From contig NC_020177.2 in NCBI RefSeq assembly GCF_000224145.3, positions 3,766,965-3,830,964 on the forward strand: 64,000 bases of DNA, read 5' to 3'. The first letter of the stretch is position 1. The number at the start of each line of letters is the position of its first letter. The DNA comes from Ciona intestinalis. Lineage: Eukaryota; Chordata; Ascidiacea; Phlebobranchia; Cionidae. The notes under the pieces were generated by a model. The model did not search any database and had not been told where the DNA came from. It saw only the letters and a program-made list of their open reading frames with translations. This document shows, piece by piece, positions 12,374-21,879 of this stretch. The translations under genes and the position numbers were made by a program.

Positions 12374-15300
12374 ATGTTAGATTATCTCACATTTACCAAT
12401 CTAGCTTTATTCGCTATTGCATTGCTGCTATTTTATATATGGCTAACACCAAAGTACAAAAATCTGCCGCCTGGACCAATGGGTGTACCTTTTCTTGGTT
12501 GTCTACCGTTTATGGAAACTTTAGCGGAAAGAACGTTCACAAAGTGGTCAAAAAAGTACGGACCTATCATTACTGTACAACTCGGTGATCATCGAACAGT
12601 GATTCTCAACAGTTATGAAGCCATAGAAGAGGTAAGAATATGACTATAGGGCTTTCTTTGGATGGTGATCGCAAACCGATAACCTGTATTGCTACAGGCA
12701 GTTTTGTTTTCGCTCGTCGACGGCACAAGACCTAGTTAATGGTTGAAAGCCAGAGAACAAACAAAGGTGATTTAGCAACAAAACAAGACTTTTAATAGTA
12801 AACGATCCTATAATCAGTTTACATTATGCGGGCCATAATATATATTATAGTAGGCAATCCGTCACTTCAAGACAACTTATTAAAATCGAGCCATGAGTCG
12901 TCGGACCAAATAAAAATGGCCAATGTATAGTACTGACTGTGGGCGTTATTCCTTTATGTATGTTCATTGGCGCTAAATTAGCGGAACATCAATCATGTTA
13001 CATTGACTACACAGGCATTTACCAAGAAAGGCGAGAAATTCAACGGACGTTTCAAAACCTACTTCACTGAATTCGCGAGCGAAGGTTTAGGAATCTTCTT
13101 TATTGATGGCGAAAAATGGAAAGAACATCGAAAATTTGGCACAAGAGCTCTGGCTGGGTAAAACTAAACCATATTTTGTGACCTAGAACGTTTGTCTCTA
13201 TACATTGTACTGTGGGGTAAAATGGGACACGTTAGCACCTATTTCCCATATTTCCTGATTGTGGTTTTAAGGTTTAAATGGGACAAAAAAATTGCACGAA
13301 AATAAAATAAAACATTCCAATCTTACCCACCCCACTGTACATCACGCAACAGTGAAATATTAGCTAAAAAGTTTGCAAACATGTTCTTTAATTCTTCAGA
13401 GCGGGTATGTATGGGAAAACAATCGAGCAGCGTGTTTTAGAGGAAGCTGAAAACATTTGCCACGTTATTCGTTCAAAAAATGAAGAACCATTTATACTTG
13501 AGGTATACCTGCATTCTTTTTGTGCTTTGGGTATAAAACGAAGATATAAAATACTGTGTGGTAAGATGGATATACAATTATAGCACATATTAAAACACTA
13601 TATTTCCTAATCGTGTTTTAACAATTAAAAACGATCGTTTTGAGTCGTTATAGGATATGGTTAAATAGCTCTGTAAATATTCTTTGTTTAATAGCAAATG
13701 GGACGATACAATAAACTGGATAATCTTATACCTCAACCTATACTAAAAAGCCATTTACAGGACTACTTGATATTGTCTGTAGCGAATGTGATCAATGGAA
13801 TCACCATAAAGGAAAGATGCGATGAAGAAGGAAATGAAAACTTGCTTAAATATGTGGCAAGTGTGGTTGAAGGGTGAGCAGGGATTAATGAATGAATAAA
13901 TAAGTGGATGTATGTAATCGTTTTATCCTCGCGGGGCACACAACGTCAGTCGTTAAAAATATAGTCATATAGTAGGGTAGGGGAAGATGGGACACCTTTA
14001 GCACCTCATATCCAAATATCCTGATCGTGTTTTAACCAATTAACAACGGTCTATGGGAGTCGTGAGGATATAGTTTTATAATTCATTGAATGTTCTTAGT
14101 TTACTACTAAATGAGACGAGAAAATAGAGTTGAAAGGTGTCCCACCTTCCCCCCCACTACTATATAGTATTTGTCTTTTACTCTTTGTGTATGTGGTAAA
14201 ATATATGATAATGTCCTGTATTTTAAAATAAGAAAAACAGTAAAACAAAATTCCCAAACAGGTTCCGGAAAGATGGTTTGATTTATTCGTTGCTGTCAGT
14301 TATTCCGTGGTGTCGATTCTTTCCGCAGACTCAAAAACACATGAAAAGCATGAAAGACGGACTCAGAATGGGAAACGGTAAGAAAACAGCCCAGTAGTCC
14401 TTATTATGCGTTCTCTGAACTGTCACTGATACAAAAAAATTCACCCACAAAGATGCATGTGTGATAACTCATAGCGGGCACAAGATGTATAGGACAGAAC
14501 GCCTGTGTTACAACGACTGTTGTTGCACCGCCACGCGAGGATAAAAACAAGTTACATCATTCGTTCGTTATTTCATGGTAATATTTCTTGCAGCTTTGTT
14601 CGATAACTTGATAGAACAACACCAGCAACAACATGACCGTCTCCACCCAAGAGATCTGATTGATTTGTATTTGAATGAAATGAAAGACTTTTCTGTAAGT
14701 CAACTGTATTTTAAGATTACTATATACAAAAGTTATTATTATAAAATAACATTTTAATATATTTATTATTAACATCATAACGTTATTCAATTTCTTTACA
14801 GAAACCACAACTACGTTATTTTTTAAAAGATCTTTTCGCTGCTGGAACCGAAACGAGTAGTAGCACCATACGTTGGGCGTTATTTTACCTCATTGTTAAC
14901 CCTGATATTCAGGATAAAGTGCACAAGGAAATAGACGATGTTATAGGTAAAATGGTATGGGAGTCATGGGACTGTATATTTAAATTGATTTTCGTTTGCA
15001 ATCGTCATAACTTTGGATTATTTCGTATTTACTAACATATATAGCAAATAAATATTAGTTGTTTTTTAATAACTTTTGATTTTTTTATAAATTACTTCTA
15101 TACCCTCTTACTCTTTTGTAACCGATTTGTGTACGTCTATGCACAGTTTCTGCTTGAAATACTTATAACTTACCCCAATAAATACAACGTATTTCATTTA
15201 CAAACAGGGCATAACGGAGTTGTTCGTTACGACACCAAACTACCATACACTAAAGCGGTCCTTCAAGAGACTTATAGAATACGAACAGCGACGCCTCTTG

Positions 15301-15836
15301 GCGTGCCAAGACGAAATACTGAGGATGTTACATTGATGGGATACTTTATACCAAAGAACACCCAGGTATAATAATACATGATGCTATCCGTATTTGAATA
15401 AATGCAGGTTTTAACTAGTTTTGATGTGGAAATCAGGTCTAAAACATGTAGTACTGTCAGAGTAAAATGTAAACCGCTATATAGCACAAAAAGTCGTTAA
15501 CAATTAAGTTCCATGTCGATTTAGATTATTCCTAACCTTTGGTGGGTACACAACGACCCAGAGTATTGGAACGAACCCGACGTTTTCAAACCTGAAAGAC
15601 ACCTGGACGAAGAAGGAAACTTGATTATGTCTAACAGAGTCATTCCGTTTTCGATCGGTGCCAGACATTGTTTGGGTGAAAATTTGGCACGAACGGAAAT
15701 ATTTCTCTTTCTGGTTTCTATTCTACAAAAGTTTACGGTTCTTCCGAATCCTGAAGACCCAAACCCGCCTCTAGAATGCTCTCCTGGTATCGTTAATTCG
15801 CCACATAAGTACCCGCTTATAATGAAAGAAAGATAA
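12374..15836 (+). CDS. Cytochrome P450, CYP2 clan, tandem copy 1
   Basis: Nine exons (12374-12631, 13015-13157, 13400-13502, 13761-13873, 14262-14377, 14594-14694, 14802-14946, 15208-15365, 15525-15836) give 482 aa, near the usual P450 length. It is an ER-anchored haem monooxygenase: N-terminal membrane anchor at about 8-24, proline hinge PPGP (about 32-35), I-helix AGTETSS (about 293-299), K-helix ExxR as ETYR (about 346-349), FKPERH, and the haem loop FSIGARHCLG with Cys428 as thiolate ligand. The chain and short loops fit the CYP2 clan; the substrate cannot be read from sequence. A strong acceptor (TTTCTTTCAAACAG) ends 15 nt before the ATG, so the mRNA has either a 5' UTR intron or a trans-spliced leader. 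Copy 2 at 17018 differs at about 11 residues. Confidence 0.93.
13201..13340 (+). repeat. MITE family B, deleted, P450 copy 1 intron 2
   Basis: Inverted ends ACTGTGGGGTAAAATGGGAC and TCTTACCCACCCCACTGTAC. The same insertion is present in copy 2 (18118-18239), so it predates the duplication. Confidence 0.75.
13554..13740 (+). repeat. MITE family B relic, P450 copy 1 intron 3
   Basis: Contains GGTAAGATGGAT, CTAATCGTGTTTTAACAATT and TATTCTTTGTTTAATAGCAA. A decayed counterpart lies at the same place in copy 2 (18455-18605). Confidence 0.65.
13890..13957 (-). repeat. SINE-like tail fragment, P450 copy 1 intron 4
   Basis: AATGAATAAATAAG followed by TATGTAATCGTTTTATCCTC and a GTCAGTCGTT block. The same fragment sits in copy 2 intron 4 near 18760-18835. 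Confidence 0.5.
13969..14164 (+). repeat. MITE family A, P450 copy 1 intron 4 only
   Basis: About 196 bp with inverted ends AGTAGGGTAGGGGAAGATGG and TGTCCCACCTTCCCCCCCAC, TA-flanked. Absent from intron 4 of copy 2, so it probably arrived after the duplication. Confidence 0.88.
14430..14575 (+). repeat. SINE-like tail part, P450 copy 1 intron 5
   Basis: Matches 19455-19570 in copy 2: ACCCACAAAGATGCATGTGT, then a CGCGAGGAT block, then TTACATCATTCGTTCGTT just before exon 6. The head half seen in copy 2 is missing here. Confidence 0.6.
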
Positions 15837-15929
15837 CTATATAAACTTGCTGTAAGAATCTCTAAACATTATCATAGGATATCAAATATAGATAATTCTC
15901 TTTGAGTGTTTTTACTAAATTTTAACATA

Positions 15930-16040
15930 CATTAGGGTGGGAAAGATGGGACACTGTTACTGTATCCTTACGACTTTTAAATAACGTTGTTGATGTCTGG
16001 ATATTATGTGCTAATGGTGTCCCGTCTTCACCCCTCCTTC
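15930..16040 (+). repeat. Short MITE relative downstream of P450 copy 1
   Basis: Inverted ends TTAGGGTGGGAAAGATGGGA and GTGTCCCGTCTTCACCCCTC with a shortened body. A counterpart occurs at 21105-21215, so it predates the duplication. Confidence 0.7.
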
Positions 16041-16233
16041 TACATATTATTCTCCTTGCTTGTATTTTTAACACCATAATATTCCAACATATACAAATGC
16101 ACTAATCGATGTGCTCGGGCAATATATACAAAGATTATATATTTCAATTTCGTGTTTTCTATGTCTAGTTGTTGTATGGTTCAATTTCGTGTTCTCTACG
16201 TCTAGCTGGACACGCTAATTATCAGCATGCGCC

Positions 16234-16254
16234 GCGTGCGCTTGGAACGCACGC
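16234..16254 (+). repeat. GC-rich hairpin followed by T5
   Basis: Perfect 7-bp stem GCGTGCG/CGCACGC with a 7-nt loop, followed directly by a T run. The stem is unchanged in the second duplication unit (21370-21390), where the loop has changed. Confidence 0.55.
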
Positions 16255-16319
16255 TTTTTGTGTGCCATTTAGATTTAACTTCGCACTGCAATTCATTTTA
16301 CTGTACCTATCGTGTGAGA

Positions 16320-16367
16320 AGGTATTAAGAGACGAAAGGATGCAGGTATTAAGAGACGAAAGGATGC
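16320..16367 (+). repeat. Two-copy 24-bp tandem repeat
   Basis: AGGTATTAAGAGACGAAAGG plus ATGC is repeated exactly twice at the junction of the two duplication units. It occurs once, in shortened form, at the end of unit B. Confidence 0.85.
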
Positions 16368-16455
16368 TCAAAACCTCTCAATTGTTTTGTAAAAAACTGT
16401 TCTCTGGTGTTGCTATTGTTTCAAGTATTTAAACCTGATTTACTTTAAATCACAA

Positions 16456-16569
16456 AACAAAGTTGGACATTTCGAGTTCAAAGATGAGGCAGCACAAAGA
16501 CTAATGCAATCTAATAGTTTCAGCAGCAGACCTGCTATTTATAGCCCGAAAAATTCAGTGCCACCCTAA
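16456..16569 (+). pseudogene. Duplicated terminal-exon copy that lost its splice acceptor
   Basis: Encodes 37 residues and the same stop as 11674-11787 (KVGHFEFKDEAAQRLMQS, then SFSSRPAIYSPKNSVPP). The acceptor AAATTACAG of copy A reads AAATCACAA here, so it lacks the AG. With no CUB gene body in the duplicated block, it is probably a dead exon carried along with the P450 gene. Confidence 0.65.
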
Positions 16570-17017
16570 TTACACGATGTTCTAAAATCGTTTAAAACGT
16601 TTCAGTTTACAGTTCTGTTTGTCGTTTGTTGTCGTGCAACAAAGAAGTCGTCAAACCGAGAGAAGCCTGGCGGACGCTTTACCTTTTACTATGCTATGAC
16701 TATGTGGTTGGCCAGGTAACGAGGTTAGTGTTTGTTGGTTGAGTTCAAACCAGTGCAGTCTGTATGTGTACGTCTTAAAATCACGAGATTTTTAAAGGAC
16801 ACAAGCTAATTGCGTCAACTAACTAGACAGGATTTGTGTGTAGTTAGTTGAATTGTGCTTATGGACTGGTTCGTGCAGATGGCCATACACAGTTTCCTGT
16901 ATAAGCTGAAAACGTAAGCAGACTATTCAATCTTATGCACTAAGTTGAGTTTTACAATTCAATCTTAATGCACTAAGTTAAGTTTTGATTTCTTTCAAAC
17001 AGATTTAGAAAACCGAA

Positions 17018-20000
17018 ATGTTAGATTATCTCACATTTACCAATCTAGCTTTATTCGCTATTGCATTGCTGCTATTTTATATATGGCTAACACCAAAGTA
17101 CAAAAATCTGCCGCCTGGACCAATGGGTGTACCTTTTCTTGGTTGTCTACCGTTTATGGAAACTTTAGCGGAAAGAACGTTCACAAAGTGGTCAAAAAAG
17201 TACGGACCTATCATTACTGTACAACTCGGCGATCATCGAACCGTGATTCTCAACAGTTATGAAGCCATAGAAGAGGTAAGAATATGATAGGTAAGCCTTC
17301 TTTAAATGGTGACCAAAAAGCGTTATTGCTACAAGAGGTATTGTTCACTGCTATATATAGTTCTGTGGGACACCCTTAGTACATATTATCAAACTACTGT
17401 GGTCGTGTTTTAAATATTTAACAACGGTCTATGGGAGACGTAAGGATACGATTTTATAATTCTGTAAATGTTTTTTGTTTACTAGCAAATGGGAGTAAGG
17501 AAAAGGTCTTCCATCTTTCTCCGCCCTACTATATCATAATAGGAAATGCGTCACTTCAAGAAAATTTATTAAAACCGATTTATTGAGTCGTCGGGCTAAA
17601 TACAGAATTTCGATTACAATGTATAGCACGTTCTTGGTGTTTCTTAAACAGTCAACATCATGTTATGTGGTGTGTGAATAAAATTTTAGATATTAAACTT
17701 AAATTTCCCGGGCTACGATTTTGGCTTTTTACTTTGCCTAAACGTTAAATCTTTTATTCCATTTTCAGCAGTCATTAAAGCCTCAATTATCTTTGTTTTA
17801 ACCATTCTGAACAAAAACGTTCATGGCGATGTATAGTAATGACTGATGTGGGCGTTATGCCTTTATGTATTTTCATTGGCGCTAAATTAGCGAAACATGA
17901 ATCATGTTACATTGACTACACAGGCATTTATCAAGAAAGGAGAGAAATTCAACGGACGTTTCAAAACGTACTTCACTGAATTCGCGAGCGAAGGGTTGGG
18001 AATGGTCTTTATTGACGGCGAAAAATGGAAAGAGCATCGAAAGTTTGGCACAAGAGCTCTGGCTGGGTAAAACTTAACAATATTTTGTGACCTAAGAACG
18101 TTTGTCTCTATACATTGTACTGTGGGGTAAAATGGGACACGTTAGCACCTATTTCCCATATTTTCTGATTGTGGTTTTAGGGTTTAAATGGGACAAGAAA
18201 ACAAAATAAAACATTCCTATCTTACCCACCCCACTGTACATCACGCAACAGTGAAATATTAGCTAAAGTAAGTTGCAAACATGTTCTTTAATTTTTCAGA
18301 GCGGGTATGTATGGGAAAACAATCGAGCAGCGTGTTTTAGAGGAAGCTGAAAACATTTGCCACGTTATTCGTTCAAAAAATGAAGAACCATTTATACTTG
18401 AGGTATACATGCTGGAATCTAGTTGTGCTTTGGGTATAAAACATATAAAGATAACGCGGGGTTAGATGGATACTGTTAGAAAAAATCCCATATCTCGTGT
18501 TCTAACAACTAATCGTGTTTTAACAATTAAAACCGCTCGTTCAGAGTTGTGAGCATATGTTTATATAATTCTGTAAAATTTCTTTGTTTATTACTAGATA
18601 GTGCAGTAACGTAAAATACCTAACCATTCAATGTAGGACGACTTGATATTGTCTGTAGCGAATGTGATCAACGGAATCACCATAAGAGAAAGATGCGATG
18701 AAGAAGGAAATGAAAACTTGCTTAAATATGCTGCAATTGTGGTTGAAGGGTGAGTAGTTATAAATAAATAAATGAAGCAATGCATGTATGTAATCGTTTT
18801 ATCCTCGTGTGTCGAACAACAAAGTCGTTAAAAAGATATTAAAAGTTTTTTGTCTGTTTATTTTTGTGCGATGAACTATATAACCTAAAACCTGGTCCTA
18901 TAGTGTGTGTCGCCGCAGGAGCTGACTCATGTGTAATTTTGCATAGTTTTTAAACGGTGTATTTATTTTCGTGCATGCGGTGTGAAAAATCGAATGTTAA
19001 ATTCACCGAAAATATAGCATATGCTATGCCATGTAAAAATAGAAAATATTAAAGCTATCAATAATTTCCCAAACAGGTTCCGGAAAGATGGTTTGATTTA
19101 TTCGTTGTTGTCGGTTATTCCGTGGTGTCGATTCTTTCCGCAGACTCAAAAACACATAAAAAGCCTGAAAGATGGACTCAAAGCGGGAAACGGTAAAACA
19201 TTTAGTTGAAGAGAAAAATGTAAATTACGAAATAAGCGATTTATGAAATAGGATACAATACTTTTTGCTAAACTGCATTTGAACCTGCCTCTTACCGATG
19301 ATGTTACGGGTTCAAGGCTCGTGGTTGCTACACTACTGTGGGCGTATTCTTGGGCAAGAAACTTAACGGCATTTGCTCCAACCCAGTGGTTGCTTATGGG
19401 TTGTCTATAAACTCTAAGTATAATTAGCAATACAATACAAAAACATAAAAAAAAAGTTTTTACCTACAAAGACACATGTGTGGTAACTCGTAAGCGGTGT
19501 TACAATTATTTTGCCCATCATACGAGGATGAGCCAATAAGTTACATCATTCGTTCGTTCATTTCATGGTAATAATTATTGCAGCGTTGTTCGATAACTTG
19601 ATAGAACAACACCAGCAACAACATGACCGTCTCCACCCAAGAGATCTGATTGATTTGTATTTGAATCAAATGAAAGACTTTTCTGTAAGTCAACTGTATT
19701 TTAAGATTACTATATACAAAAGTTATTACTATTATTATAACATTTAATTTCTTTGTTATTACATAGTAGGGTGGGGAAAATCGGGACACCTTTAGCACAT
19801 AATATCCCATTAACTGCGGTCTATGTGAGTCGTGAGGATCTTTATTTACTACCAAATGGAACGAGAAAATCAAATAAAAAGGTGTTCCATCTCCCCCCAA
19901 CCTACTATGCAAAAGTTATTCTTATTATAACATTTTATTACCTTTATTATTATAACAATACTCAATTTCTTCACAGAAACCACAACTACGTTATTTTTTA

Positions 20001-21012
20001 AAAGATCTTTTCGCTGCTGGAACCGAAACGAGTAGTAGCACCATACGTTGGGCGTTATTTTACCTCATTGTTAACCCTGATATTCAGGATAAAGTGCATA
20101 AAGAAATAGACGACGTTATAGGTGATTCAAAGATTTGTGACCGTATATATGTATATGGGTTTTCGCATGCAACCGTCATAATTGTAAGCACTTTTTACTA
20201 TTATCACAAAAAACAAAGTTTTTTAATTACTTTTATACTTATAAAGCAAATACCACCTCTTAGTCTTAAGTCTTTTGTAACCACATGCTCTTAGCCGACT
20301 ATTTATTTACTCCTAAACACAACTTCTGCATGAAATATTTAAAACTTAGCCCAATAAATACAACGTATATTATTTACAAACAGGGCATAACGGAGTTGTT
20401 CGTTACGACACCAAACTACCATACACTAAAGCGGTCCTTCAAGAGACTTATAGAATACGAACAGCGACGCCTCTTGGCGTGCCAAGACGAAATACTGAGG
20501 ATGTTACATTGATGGGATACTTTATACCAAAGAACACTCAGGTATAATAATACATGATGCTATCCATATTTGAATACATGCAGGTTTTAACTAGTTTTGA
20601 TGTGGAAATCAGGTCTAAAACATATAGTACTGTCAGGGTAAAATGTAAACCGCTATATAGCACATCAATTCGTTAACAATTAAGTTCCATGTCGATTTAG
20701 ATCATTCCTAACCTTTGGTGGGTCCACAACGACCCAGAGTATTGGAACGAACCCGACGTTTTCAAACCTGAAAGACACCTGGACGAAGAAGGAAACTTGA
20801 TTATGTCTAACAGAGTCATTCCGTTTTCGATCGGTGCCAGACATTGTTTGGGTGAAAATTTGGCACGAACGGAAATATTTCTCTTTCTGGTTTCTATTCT
20901 ACAAAAGTTTACGGTTCTTCCGAATCCTGAAGACCCAAACCCGCCTTTAGAATGCTCTCCTGGTATCGTTAATTCGCCACATAAGTACCCGCTTATAATG
21001 AAAGAAAGATAA
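17018..21012 (+). CDS. Cytochrome P450, CYP2 clan, tandem copy 2
   Basis: Nine exons (17018-17275, 17924-18066, 18300-18402, 18637-18749, 19077-19192, 19584-19684, 19977-20121, 20384-20541, 20701-21012) have exactly the lengths and phases of copy 1 and encode 482 aa. All P450 hallmarks are intact: PPGP, AGTETSS, ETYR, FKPERH, FSIGARHCLG. By eye about 11 residues differ from copy 1, all in exons 2, 4, 5 and 6 (for example GLGMVF for GLGIFF, and KHIKSLKDGLKAGN for KHMKSMKDGLRMGN); exons 1, 3, 7, 8 and 9 encode the same protein. The acceptor 15 nt before the ATG is kept. It is probably functional, with changes confined to the middle of the protein. The substrate is unknown. Confidence 0.93.
17353..17533 (+). 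repeat. MITE family A, P450 copy 2 intron 1 only
   Basis: Right end CTCCGCCCTACTATA and internal strings (CGTGTTTTAAATATTTAACAACGG, shown here as family marker AACAACGGTCTATGGGAG) match the family. The left end is shortened. No equivalent in copy 1 intron 1. Confidence 0.75.
18118..18239 (+). repeat. MITE family B, deleted, P450 copy 2 intron 2
   Basis: Same inverted ends and same internal deletion as 13201-13340 in copy 1. Confidence 0.75.
18455..18605 (+). repeat. MITE family B relic, P450 copy 2 intron 3
   Basis: GGGTTAGATGGATACTGTTA, then CTAATCGTGTTTTAACAATT and TTTCTTTGTTTATTACTAGA. Counterpart of 13554-13740; the right end has decayed. Confidence 0.6.
19255..19575 (+). repeat. Composite SINE-like repeat, P450 copy 2 intron 5
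   Basis: The head has a Pol III B-box-like ACGGGTTCAAGGCTC at about 19306-19320. Next comes a 'TACTGTGGGCGTATTCTTGG' block, an A-rich joint, then the 'ACAAAGACACATGTGTGGTA' block, ending in TTACATCATTCGTTCGTTC. This is the fullest copy in the window. Copy 1 keeps only the tail half. Confidence 0.6.
19764..19913 (+). repeat. MITE family A, P450 copy 2 intron 6 only
   Basis: Inverted ends TAGTAGGGTGGGGAAAATCG and GTGTTCCATCTCCCCCCAAC, TA-flanked, with an internal deletion. Copy 1 intron 6 has no insertion here. Confidence 0.85.
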
Positions 21013-21104
21013 CTATATGAATTTGCTATAAAAATCTCTAAACATTAACATAGAATATCATATATAGATGATTCTCATTGAGTGTTTTTACAAAGTTTCA
21101 ACAT

Positions 21105-21215
21105 ATAGTAGGGTGGGAAAATTAGGACATTGTTACTGTGTCCTCACGACTTCCTAGTACCGTTGTTAATATGAATATTATGTGCTAATGGTGACCCGTC
21201 TTCCCTCCTACATAT
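21105..21215 (+). repeat. Short MITE relative downstream of P450 copy 2
   Basis: Begins ATAGTAGGGTGGGAAAATTA and ends near GTGACCCGTCTTCCCTCC. Counterpart of 15930-16040. Confidence 0.7.
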
Positions 21216-21369
21216 AATTCTCCTTACTTGTATTTTTAAGACCATAGTATTCCAACATATACAAAGACACTCTAATTGATGTGCCCGGGCGTTATACACA
21301 GAGGTAGTGTTATTATTCAATTTCGTGTGTTATACGTCTAGCTTGAAACACTAATTATTACAATGCGCC

Positions 21370-21390
21370 GCGTGCGCTTGAAACGCACGC
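21370..21390 (+). repeat. GC-rich hairpin, second copy
   Basis: Same 7-bp GCGTGCG/CGCACGC stem with loop CTTGAAA, followed by a T run, in duplication unit B. Confidence 0.55.
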
Positions 21391-21604
21391 TTTTTGTGTG
21401 CAATTTAGGTTTAACTTCGCCCTACAATTCACTTTACTGTACTGATCGTGTGAGAACGTATTAAGGTTAAATGAAGAATGTTAACAGTTAAGATAGTAAA
21501 ATGATTTTTGGACTTTGCTGTAATGTAGAACTGCATTTAAACGTTTTTACTAGAATAAAAAGTTTCAACAGTGTAAGTTGATGCTTATGGTCTAACACCT
21601 TACT

Positions 21605-21800
21605 ATATAGTAGGGTGGGGGGAGATGGGACACCTTTGATACATAATATCCAAATAGCCTGATCGTGTTTTAAGGAATTAACAACGGCCTGTGGAAGTCG
21701 TGAGGATACGGTTTTATAATTCATTGAATGTTCTTTGTTTACTACGAAATGGAAAGAGAAAACTAAACAAAAAGGTCCCATCTTCCCCCACCCTACTATA
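21605..21800 (+). repeat. MITE family A, nearly complete
   Basis: Left end TAGTAGGGTGGGGGGAGATG and right end GGTCCCATCTTCCCCCACCC, flanked by TATA on both sides. It sits between P450 copy 2 and the 3' end of the Kv gene. Confidence 0.9.
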
Positions 21801-21839
21801 TCATTTAATTCTTAAAGCATAGCCGGATTTTGAGTTTAG

Positions 21840-21845
21840 TTTATT
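21840..21845 (-). terminator. Poly(A) signal of the Kv channel gene
   Basis: AATAAA on the minus strand, about 35 nt past the stop codon at 21880-21882. Confidence 0.55.
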
Positions 21846-21879
21846 TATTATAAGTAACACAAAAAGCTGCTCAATTTTC

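Larger units (their letters stand above)
11640..16330 (+). repeat. Tandem duplication unit A (P450 copy 1)
   Basis: This block is repeated directly at 16405-21470. Matching landmarks in the same order are the terminal-exon-like segment, the P450 exons 1-9, several shared intron insertions, the 3' MITE remnant and a GC-rich hairpin. The boundaries are estimated by eye to within a few tens of bases. Confidence 0.85.
16405..21470 (+). repeat. Tandem duplication unit B (P450 copy 2)
   Basis: Direct copy of 11640-16330. It is longer because of extra intron DNA: MITEs in introns 1 and 6, and more of the SINE-like repeat in intron 5. Exons are nearly identical while introns have diverged visibly. 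Confidence 0.85.
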
